NCBI RefSeq assembly: GCF_025950235.1
Contig: NZ_JAPDDT010000015.1
Location: 100,690 to 164,689, forward strand
Direction: 5' to 3'
Source of the DNA: Luteolibacter arcticus
GTDB taxonomy: Bacteria; Verrucomicrobiota; Verrucomicrobiia; Verrucomicrobiales; Akkermansiaceae
Length of the DNA: 64,000 bases
The position numbers and the translations under genes were made by a program. Positions 43,028-50,162 of the stretch are shown one piece after another (the stretch's first letter is position 1; each line of letters opens with the position of its first letter). The notes beneath the pieces are model-generated. The model searched no databases, was not told the origin of the DNA, and saw nothing but the letters and a program-made list of their open reading frames with translations.

Positions 43028-45595
43028 ATGAAACCCGTTTGCCCGCGGCTTGCCGCCATCCTGCTTGCCCTTGCCGGGCCGCTGGCGGGAGCGTCGCCGT
43101 TTTTCGATCCGGGGGTGCCAGTCCATGCCACGCCGGTGGATGCGGGGGTTTCGGGAATCATCGCGCGCGGCCTTTTGATCCGCACGGGCGGCGACGGCTG
43201 GGTGGTATTCGACCAGGATCTGCTCCGCCCGGCGCTGTGGTTCCAGGCTCCGGCGGGAAAGCCGCCGGTCTCGCTGGTGATGATGTCCCAGGCCTCGTGG
43301 GAAAAGGCGACGCAAAAGGGTGGCGTGAAGCCGCCGGTGCCGACGGCTCCGGGGTTGGCACTGTCGCCGGCCCTGCCAGGCGTCGGAGCGACTCCCGATG
43401 CCCTGCTCAAGGATCCCCGGCCCACCTTTGGCAATGACCCGGGTCGCGGGGGGCTGGAAAGCAGCGGCCGCCGTTTTCTGGGCTACCATCTCGCGGGCGA
43501 CGCCGGCGTGCTCTCCTACCAATGTGGTGAAACGGTGGTCCGCGAGTGGTACGAGGGGGATCGTAGCAATCTCAGCCGCCATCTTGCCGCGGCCGCGGGA
43601 GGAGAAATGCTTTTCCTGGTGACTGCCGGTGATTTCGAGGTCAAGGGCAGCACCGCCACCTCACCTGCCCTGCAGGTTTCCGCGAACCACCCCGGCGTGA
43701 AACTGGAAGCGCGCGATGGTCATCTAGTCGCCCGCTTGGCCGCTTCGAAACAGGAACGCCGGGTCTCCCTGAGCTACGGCTCGGATCGTACCGGCGCGGC
43801 AGGCAAAACCCCGGCGGCACCGGTTGCCTATCCGCCGCGCTGGAAGCAGGGAATCGACACGCGCATCAGCGAGTCCGCGCGCTCGGGCCCCGGCTGGGTG
43901 CTCGACAAGGTCGGCCTGCCGGAGGGCAACCCGTGGAAGCGCCGCGTGCGCCCGGCCGATATCGTCTTCCTGACGCCCGAGGAAGCCGCGGTGGTCACCT
44001 TCGAGGGTGACGTCTGGCGCGTCGATCTCGCCGGGGGGCGGGTTCGCTGGACGCGCATCGCCGCCGGCTTGTCCGAGCCTTTGTCGATCGAGCAGGTGAA
44101 GGGGGTGGTGCAGATCCACACCCGCAATGGCTTGGTTCGCCTGCGCGATCTCAACAACGACGGCGAGACCGACTTCTACGAGAACCATAGTAGCTTGCTC
44201 CTCCAGACCGCCGGTCTGCGCGGCTACCCGCTGGACATGGAAGTCGATGACGAGGGCAACACGTGGGCATCCACCGGCGGGATTGTCACCGACGACCGCG
44301 CGCTGACCAACAAGCCATCGCCGAACCCGCACACCGGGGCGATCGTCAAGGTCTCCGCCGATGGCAAAAGCGTGACGGTGGTCGGCAAGCATGCCCGCGA
44401 GCCGTTTTTCGGCCGCGACCCGCAGAACGGGCATCTCGTGATGTCCGAGCAGCAGGGCCACTGGGAGCCGTCGTCCGGGAGCTTTCCGGTACCGGAGGGA
44501 GCCTCGTTCGGTTTCGGCTATGCGGATGCTTCGAATATCACGCCGCCGGCAGTGTGGATTCCGCATGATCAGGACACCTCGTCCTCGTCGCCGATGTGGC
44601 TGCGCGGCACCGCATTCAAGCCCTGGGAGGGTGGAATCCTGCAGCTCTCCTACGGCACGGGCCGGCTCTTCCTCGTGCGTCACGGTGATGGCTGGCCGGC
44701 GAAGGAAGGGGCGGTGATCCCGCTCGGCATCGACACCGGGATTCCCGTGCTCCATGCCCGAACGCATCCGGCGGATGGCTCCATCTGGCTCGCCGGTTTC
44801 CGCATCTACGACTCCGGCGCGCCGGACCTGCAGGCGTTGGCACGGTTGCGGCCGGCGAAGGAGCCGCTCGCCGCACCGGTGGATGCGCGGGTGGTGAAGG
44901 AAGGGGTGGTCATATCCTTCGCCACGCCGGTGGAGCCGTCCTCAGTGAAGGCCGATGGGGTTCAGGCGAAGGAGTGGCAGTACCGGCGTAGCGGTGGCTA
45001 CGGCTCGCCCCGTCTCAAGCGCGATGGCAAGCAAGGGGTCGATCCCGTGGCGACCGGCGGCACCTTCCTTTCGAAGGATGGCAAGAGCGTCTTCATCCAC
45101 ATCCCGGACCTCAGGCCGACGATGCAGCTCGAGATCTCCCACCGCTTTTACGTGAAGGGGGGCAAGGACGAGCCGCGTTCGTTGTTTTTCACCGTGGCCT
45201 CACCACCGCCCGCCGCATGGGCAACGCTGGGCTTCGAGGTGCCGAAGCTGGATCCCGCCGCCGCGAGCGTCCATGGCAGCGCGACCGCGAATGCCACGCC
45301 GACCGTGGAGCTCGGCAAGGAGCTGTCCACCCGCTACGGCTGCATCGCCTGCCACTCGCTTGATGGCGCGAAGGAAGGCCACAGCGGGCCGACTTGGAAG
45401 GCGCTCTACGGTTCTGAGCGCCGCTTCACTAAAGGCACGCCACGCAAGGCCGACGATGCCTATCTGATCGAGTCGATGCTGGACCCGGGCAAGGCCATTG
45501 TGGAGGGCTTCTCGCTCGGGATGGGCAGCTATGCCGGCGTGCTGAGCGAATCGGAAATGCAGAGTATCGTGCTCTTCATCAAGTCGCTGAAGTGA
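43028..45595 (+). CDS. secreted propeller protein with C-terminal cytochrome c domain
   Basis: 855 residues from ATG 43028, chosen because it gives the signal peptide MKPVCPRLAAILLALAGPLA. Residues about 25-260 resemble the DUF6797-type beta domain common in Verrucomicrobiota. About 280-640 are a propeller (DLNNDGETDFYENHSSL, GYPLDMEVDDEGNTWASTGG), then a beta domain, and a C-terminal cytochrome c with CIACHSLDG (about 775) and a late Met ligand (SLGMGSYAGVL). It is probably periplasmic and carries electrons from an oxidised substrate, perhaps a sugar. Confidence 0.85.
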   Translation: MKPVCPRLAAILLALAGPLAGASPFFDPGVPVHATPVDAGVSGIIARGLLIRTGGDGWVVFDQDLLRPALWFQAPAGKPPVSLVMMSQASWEKATQKGGVKPPVPTAPGLALSPALPGVGATPDALLKDPRPTFGNDPGRGGLESSGRRFLGYHLAGDAGVLSYQCGETVVREWYEGDRSNLSRHLAAAAGGEMLFLVTAGDFEVKGSTATSPALQVSANHPGVKLEARDGHLVARLAASKQERRVSLSYGSDRTGAAGKTPAAPVAYPPRWKQGIDTRISESARSGPGWVLDKVGLPEGNPWKRRVRPADIVFLTPEEAAVVTFEGDVWRVDLAGGRVRWTRIAAGLSEPLSIEQVKGVVQIHTRNGLVRLRDLNNDGETDFYENHSSLLLQTAGLRGYPLDMEVDDEGNTWASTGGIVTDDRALTNKPSPNPHTGAIVKVSADGKSVTVVGKHAREPFFGRDPQNGHLVMSEQQGHWEPSSGSFPVPEGASFGFGYADASNITPPAVWIPHDQDTSSSSPMWLRGTAFKPWEGGILQLSYGTGRLFLVRHGDGWPAKEGAVIPLGIDTGIPVLHARTHPADGSIWLAGFRIYDSGAPDLQALARLRPAKEPLAAPVDARVVKEGVVISFATPVEPSSVKADGVQAKEWQYRRSGGYGSPRLKRDGKQGVDPVATGGTFLSKDGKSVFIHIPDLRPTMQLEISHRFYVKGGKDEPRSLFFTVASPPPAAWATLGFEVPKLDPAAASVHGSATANATPTVELGKELSTRYGCIACHSLDGAKEGHSGPTWKALYGSERRFTKGTPRKADDAYLIESMLDPGKAIVEGFSLGMGSYAGVLSESEMQSIVLFIKSLK

Positions 45596-45599
45596 GGCG

Positions 45600-46898
45600 T
45601 CACGGCTTCGCCATGCCCCAGGAGCCGGCGACCATTTCCACGACCTCGATGAATTCGCGGCCGTCGTTCGTGCGGCGCTTGGCGACGGCGAGCCGGAGCG
45701 GCAGGCCGATCTCCGAGACCAGCTTGTCCACGGTTTCCTTGTCGTAGATGTCGGAGCCGTCGAAGACCGCCTTCAGGCGGGCGAGGGCGACCGAATCCCT
45801 GCGGACCCACGAGGTCGCCTCGCGGCCGGGCATCGGCACGCTGAGGCGGAAGCGGGTGAAGTGGGGGCTCGGCTCCTCGCCGAGTTCCGGCTTCACCAAA
45901 AGGTTGAAGATGCCGATCTGGCCGGGGGGGCCTTGGAGGAGCTTGTTGAAATGATCGTCGTTGAAGGCGGTGAAGGATTCCCAGTCGATCTTGGGGCCCT
46001 CGTCGGTGAAGATCACCGGCACGGGAAAACCATCGGGCATCGCCTTGGTGCAAACCTTGAAAACGAAGACCGGTGGAGCGGACTGCTCTTTGTTCAGCTC
46101 GACAGCGCTCGCCGGGATCGGGCCGTCGCCGTTTGCCTTGGCGTGCTTTTCCATCTCCGGGCGGACTTCTTCCGGTGAAAGCACGAAGGCACTGCGGGCC
46201 TGCCAATCCGGCGCCCCGAGGAAGGCGATCAGCGTCTCCTGGGCATCGTTCACCTCGGAGCGTTCAGGCGGTGGTGGAGGCTGCGAGCCCTGCGCTGTTT
46301 CGTTCGGAGCCGGGGCCGGGGCAGGTGCCGGTTCGGCAGGTTGCGTCGGAGTGGAAGGCGAGCCGAGCGCCGGGGACTCGAGGATCTGGAGTTGGCGACC
46401 TTTGCCGAAATGATAGCCCACGGCGGCGAGCGCCAAGGCCGGCAAGCCGATGGCAAGCGCGAGCCGTGCCTTCGAACGCGGACGCCGGGCGGGTGCGGTT
46501 TCCGCGAGTTCGTTCGCATTTTCGATCTCGTCGAGGATGGTCGCGTCGGGAGGAACGGGTGCTGGCAGCGGTGGGACCTCCGGGGCTGCCGCGGCAACGG
46601 GCGCTGGAGCGGCAGGAGGCTCCGGGATCGGAGCGGGTGCTGGCGCTTCAGGAAGCTCCGGGACTGAAGCTGCCACCGGAGCCGGAGTTGGTGCGGGCTC
46701 TGGAAGGGGCGCTGCAGGCGTCGGCGTCGGCGGGGTGGGCAGCCGTGCGGGCAAGCCGTGAGCGGGGTCAGGGCTGACGATTTCCTGCCAGCACTTCGGG
46801 CAGGGCCCCTGCATTCCGGCAATGGAAGCGGGGACCGTGAGCACAGCGCCACAAGCGGGGCAGTCGAATTGCAGGGGAGTCTCCGGGGTCGAACTCAC
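45600..46898 (-). CDS. zinc-ribbon, Pro-rich, membrane-anchored hypothetical protein
   Basis: 432 residues from a GTG start. The N-terminus has a CPAC...CPKC zinc ribbon (FDCPACGAVLTV, GPCPKCWQ). Residues 45-120 are Pro/Ala-rich and disordered. One helix follows (ALAIGLPALALAAVGYHFG), then a second Pro/Ala linker, and a globular C-terminal domain of about 220 residues (PPPPERSEVNDAQETLIAFL to SWGMAKP) not recognised. It is likely anchored in the inner membrane with the ribbon in the cytoplasm. Convergent with the cytochrome gene. Confidence 0.75.
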   Translation of the reverse strand: MSSTPETPLQFDCPACGAVLTVPASIAGMQGPCPKCWQEIVSPDPAHGLPARLPTPPTPTPAAPLPEPAPTPAPVAASVPELPEAPAPAPIPEPPAAPAPVAAAAPEVPPLPAPVPPDATILDEIENANELAETAPARRPRSKARLALAIGLPALALAAVGYHFGKGRQLQILESPALGSPSTPTQPAEPAPAPAPAPNETAQGSQPPPPPERSEVNDAQETLIAFLGAPDWQARSAFVLSPEEVRPEMEKHAKANGDGPIPASAVELNKEQSAPPVFVFKVCTKAMPDGFPVPVIFTDEGPKIDWESFTAFNDDHFNKLLQGPPGQIGIFNLLVKPELGEEPSPHFTRFRLSVPMPGREATSWVRRDSVALARLKAVFDGSDIYDKETVDKLVSEIGLPLRLAVAKRRTNDGREFIEVVEMVAGSWGMAKP

Positions 46899-47107
46899 GC
46901 GTGCAGGCTAGAAGCGATGCGAGCAGGGTCAAGGAAGGCCGCAGTTCTATTGTTAAATAGGCCTAAAAGTAAAGTAAACTTAGATTTCTCAAAGAGTTAG
47001 CTATCCATTCTTTCCTTGCGGATCGCGGGAGAATGCTGCTAAACGTATCACCCCTACGCTCCGCAACCCTCGGAGCGGTTCACCCCCGCTCACCCCCTAT
47101 TCCCCCC
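46899..47107 (+). promoter_or_regulatory. AT-rich upstream region of the outer-membrane barrel gene
   Basis: About 46940-47015 is notably AT-rich (ttgttaaataggcctaaaag, agtaaagtaaacttag) within a GC-rich genome, as expected for a promoter or regulator site. No exact -35/-10 pair is claimed. It is followed by a C-rich leader. Confidence 0.4.
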
Positions 47108-48358
47108 ATGAAGACGCAAGCCGGAAGGCTCCTTGGTGTCGCTGTGCTCGCCATTTCGGCAGTCACGACTTCCCACGTTCGCGCAGGCGAAGAAGTTCCT
47201 GATCCCTGCTATCCCGACAATCGCAACGCCACTTCAACGGCGCTTGGCAGAGGGACGCTCGGCATGGCTTGGGCATCCACTCGCGATGTTGGCAGCCACC
47301 TCTATCGGAATCGCGCCGGGATCCGTCCGGGCAGCCGCTTGGTCGAGGAGGCGGTACCCGTTTCGCCAAGCGCGAAGGGCGGGATGTCCGCCAAGGGTGG
47401 CGCGAAGATGGCCGCGATTTCCGTGCCCGTTCCCAACCGTTGGGAGATTTTCGGTTCGGTCTTTTACCAAACCAACGACAGCGACGGCGACAGCTACGGC
47501 TACGGCGGGAAGAAAAAGAAGAAGGACGACAAGTACGACAGATACGGTGTCTATCAGGTCGGCGGTAATGGTGGTGGTGTCGGCGGCGTTGGTGGAATCG
47601 GCGGGGTTCCCGGCTTTGCCTCTGCCACGGATAGCTCGCTGGATGTCTTCGGCGGCAGCATCGGCGTCGAATACCATATCAACCGCAACTGGAGCATCGG
47701 CCTCGGTCTCTCCGCTGCACAGGGCGATCTCGACATGGGATCTGCCGGCAGCGCCGACATCGACTCAGTTTCGCTCATTCCTTACGTTTCCTACTACCGC
47801 CCCGACACGGTCGGCTCCGCCGACCTGTGGGCCGGCCTGATGTATGCCTACGGCATGCATTCCTACGAGACCCGCCGCTACACCGGCGCGGGTATCGCGA
47901 CCGGCGAACCGGACGCGGATACCCACACGATCGAGTTCAATGTCGGCTTGAACTTCGGCGAGGACGACTTCGTCCACGGCCCGTACGCGGGCATGCGCTA
48001 CATCACCGGATCGGTGGACTCCTACACCGAGGTCGGTCCCGGCGCGACGTTCTTCGGCGAGCAGGATGTGGACTCGCTGGTTTCCATCCTCGGCTACCAG
48101 GTGTCCTGGAAGATGCGCGGTGGCAGCGGTTACTGGGTGCCGCAACTGCGCGTGGCTTGGGAGCATGAGTTTGAAGATGGCAATGCCACCGCCTTTGGCA
48201 TCCCCTACGCCGCTGCTGATGAAGACATCGGCGTGGTCGGTGCCGGCATCGGCTACTGGTGGGACAGCGGTTGGCACCTCGGTGTCGAGTATGAAGGCCG
48301 CTTCGGAAGCGAGACCGAAGCCCACTACGGCGGTCTGACCGCCGGCAAGGAGTTCTAG
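47108..48358 (+). CDS. outer-membrane beta-barrel (autotransporter-like) protein
   Basis: 416 residues from ATG 47108. Signal peptide (1-26, ending SHVRAG). A Gly/Lys-rich insert (GYGGKKKKKDDKYDRYGVY) lies near residue 135 and a Gly-rich one follows. From about residue 170 to the end, alternating amphipathic strands (SIGVEYHINRNWSIGLGLSA, IDSVSLIPYVSYYRPD, HTIEFNVGLNFGEDDFVHGP) and a terminal Phe (LTAGKEF) mark a barrel inserted by the BAM machinery. Possibly an adhesin or secreted-protein pore; no passenger domain is obvious. Confidence 0.83.
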   Translation: MKTQAGRLLGVAVLAISAVTTSHVRAGEEVPDPCYPDNRNATSTALGRGTLGMAWASTRDVGSHLYRNRAGIRPGSRLVEEAVPVSPSAKGGMSAKGGAKMAAISVPVPNRWEIFGSVFYQTNDSDGDSYGYGGKKKKKDDKYDRYGVYQVGGNGGGVGGVGGIGGVPGFASATDSSLDVFGGSIGVEYHINRNWSIGLGLSAAQGDLDMGSAGSADIDSVSLIPYVSYYRPDTVGSADLWAGLMYAYGMHSYETRRYTGAGIATGEPDADTHTIEFNVGLNFGEDDFVHGPYAGMRYITGSVDSYTEVGPGATFFGEQDVDSLVSILGYQVSWKMRGGSGYWVPQLRVAWEHEFEDGNATAFGIPYAAADEDIGVVGAGIGYWWDSGWHLGVEYEGRFGSETEAHYGGLTAGKEF

Positions 48359-48377
48359 GATTTCCTCGCGCATCATC

Positions 48378-48412
48378 GCCCCGCCCGGCCCTTGGCTGTG
48401 CGGGGCTTTTTT
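48378..48412 (+). terminator. intrinsic terminator after the barrel gene
   Basis: Stem gccccgc (48378-48384) with gcggggc (48400-48406), followed by tttttt. Confidence 0.85.
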
Positions 48413-48672
48413 GGCTCGGCTTGAGAGTTGCTAGAAGCGCGGCAGCGGCGGATCCGGCTTTCGGCAATGCAGTCCGCTCCCGTGCGATTCCTGTGTCGCT
48501 CTGCGACACCATGCGGGTGCCATCCAATCCGCGGGCTGAAGCCCGCGGCTACCGTCCCTGACCGCTACGCGGTCGCTGGAGTCCGCTTGAGTTTGATCGC
48601 TCCTTTTCGATCCCCTCTATCACGGGAGGAGTTGCGTTCGAGTGGATCGGATGCGAGGAAAGATCACCGAAG
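48413..48672. other. intergenic region holding a three-hairpin repeat
   Basis: No gene recognised. 48486-48576 is the dispersed repeat; the rest is the upstream region of cbpA. Confidence 0.5.
48486..48576 (+). repeat. three-hairpin dispersed repeat
   Basis: Same order as the copy at 19759: gtgtcgctctgcgacac, ccgcgggctgaagcccgcgg (48529-48548), and gaccgctacgcggtc (48560-48574). Stem bases differ from the other copy in compensating pairs. Confidence 0.75.
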
Positions 48673-49635
48673 ATGGCCGTGAAATTCCGAGACTATTACG
48701 AGGTGCTGGGAGTCCCGCGCGATGCGAGCAAGGACGACATTCGCAAGGCCTTCCGCAAGTTGGCGCGGACGCACCATCCCGACGTGGCGACTTCAAAGGA
48801 GGGCGCGGAAGAACGCTTCAAGGAGATCAACGAGGCCTACGAGGTGCTCGGCGATGAGGAGAAGCGCAAGAAGTACGACGCCTTCGGTCAACAATGGAAG
48901 CACGGGGAAGGCTTCACGCCGCCACCGGACAGCGGCGGCTATGGTGGCTGGGAGGGCGGCGACGCGGGGGACAGCTATCACTTCGAAGGCACGGGCTTCA
49001 GCGACTTCTTCGAGAACTTCTTCGGCAGCCGCGCGGGTCGTGGTGGATTTACGCGAGGCGGTTCCACCGCTGGCAGCTCGCGGCCGCGGCGCGGTCGCGA
49101 CATCGAGTCGGAGATCCTGGTCACGCTGGAGGAGGTGATGTCCGGGGCCGAGCGGACGCTGGTGATCCAACCGCAACATCACGGCCATCCGGAGGGGCGG
49201 CGGACGGTCACGATCCGCATCCCGAAGGGCGTGACCGAAGGCCAGTTGATCCGTGCCGCCGGCTTGGGCGAGCCGGGAAGCTCCGGTGGTGAGCCGGGTG
49301 ACCTCTTCCTCCACGTCCGCTTGGAACGACACCCCGACTACCGGGCGGTGGAGCACGACCTCTATCTGGACCTTCGCCTTGCGCCGTGGGAAGCGGTGCT
49401 CGGTGCCACCGTGCCGGTGCGCACGCCGCACGGCGAGACGCGCATCAAGGTGCCGGCGGGAACCGAGCAGGGCACCGAATTCCGCCTTTCCGGCAAGGGA
49501 TTGCCCAAGGGCAAGACCGGGGAGTTCGGCCATCTCTTTGCGGTTGCCCAGGTGGTGATGCCCGCGACCGTGACCGAAGACGAAAAGCGCCACTGGCAGG
49601 CGCTTGCCGCTGCCTCGAAATTCAACCCGCGCTAG
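48673..49635 (+). CDS. cbpA: DnaJ-family co-chaperone, CbpA type
   Basis: 320 residues. J-domain at 1-72 with HPD at residues 35-37 (ARTHHPDVAT), then a Gly/Phe-rich linker (about 75-135, FFENFFGSRAGRGGFTRGG), and two C-terminal substrate-binding domains (EILVTLEEVMSGAERTLVI; KVPAGTEQGTEFRLSGKGLP). The zinc finger of DnaJ is absent, as in CbpA. It stimulates DnaK and may bind curved DNA. The cbpM-like gene follows after three bases. Confidence 0.93.
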   Translation: MAVKFRDYYEVLGVPRDASKDDIRKAFRKLARTHHPDVATSKEGAEERFKEINEAYEVLGDEEKRKKYDAFGQQWKHGEGFTPPPDSGGYGGWEGGDAGDSYHFEGTGFSDFFENFFGSRAGRGGFTRGGSTAGSSRPRRGRDIESEILVTLEEVMSGAERTLVIQPQHHGHPEGRRTVTIRIPKGVTEGQLIRAAGLGEPGSSGGEPGDLFLHVRLERHPDYRAVEHDLYLDLRLAPWEAVLGATVPVRTPHGETRIKVPAGTEQGTEFRLSGKGLPKGKTGEFGHLFAVAQVVMPATVTEDEKRHWQALAAASKFNPR

Positions 49636-49638
49636 GCC

Positions 49639-49944
49639 ATGAATTCCGACTCCGAACCAGCTGATGGCGAATTGCTAGACCTTGAAGCGGCCTCCCGTCT
49701 TTGTGGCCTTCCTTCTGAAATGATCGTCGAATTCACCCGGACCAAGGTCATTTCCGTGGTCCGTGGCGGTGAGCCGGAAAGTCTCGCCTTCGACTCTGTC
49801 TGTCTTCATCGGCTGCGGAAAATTGAAGCTCTGCATCACGATTTGAGCATGACCCCGAAGTCGATCCACTTCGTCATGGATCTGCTCGACCGCTTGGAAT
49901 CTGCAGAGCGGGAGTTGCGGATGATGCGCGAGCGCTTGCGATGA
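49639..49944 (+). CDS. cbpM: chaperone modulator CbpM
   Basis: 101 residues, typical length. A MerR-like N-terminal helical domain (ELLDLEAASRLCGLPSEMIV) and a C-terminal coiled coil ending DRLESAERELRMMRERLR. CbpM inhibits the J-domain of CbpA; adjacency to cbpA supports this. The last 18 codons and the stop recur at 54954-55010 as a synonymously recoded copy, and a 50-codon frame starts within its stop codon (ATGA). Confidence 0.9.
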   Translation: MNSDSEPADGELLDLEAASRLCGLPSEMIVEFTRTKVISVVRGGEPESLAFDSVCLHRLRKIEALHHDLSMTPKSIHFVMDLLDRLESAERELRMMRERLR

Positions 49945-50093
49945 AAGCGATATTTGTTCAACTGAATGGGAAAGAGAGAGTCGGCGCGGCGCACCCCGAT
50001 AATGATGTCTTGGAGCGCCCGCAGTGGAGAGGTTCTTTCACTTTAGAGGGCTTGACTGATCTGTCTGTGAGTTGGTGTTCTCCCGCACTTTAA
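49941..50093 (+). CDS. possible 50-residue protein overlapping the cbpM stop
   Basis: ATG 49941 (overlapping the cbpM TGA) to TAA 50093, reading MKAIFVQLNGKERVGAAHPD and ending LSVSWCSPAL. There is no recognisable domain. Overlap with the upstream stop suggests coupled translation. It lies at the left edge of the segment between the two cbpM ends, so it may belong to the inserted DNA. It could also be a chance frame. Confidence 0.35.
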   Translation: MKAIFVQLNGKERVGAAHPDNDVLERPQWRGSFTLEGLTDLSVSWCSPAL

Positions 50094-50162
50094 AATCGCC
50101 ATATTTTGACTCCAAGATTGCATCAGGATTCTATATCAAAGACTTTTCCGAATCCCCTTGTG

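Noticed and set aside
42886..43434. N-terminal extension of the phospholipase C-like frame
   Set aside because: It overlaps the cytochrome gene and lies before a perfect signal peptide at 42885.
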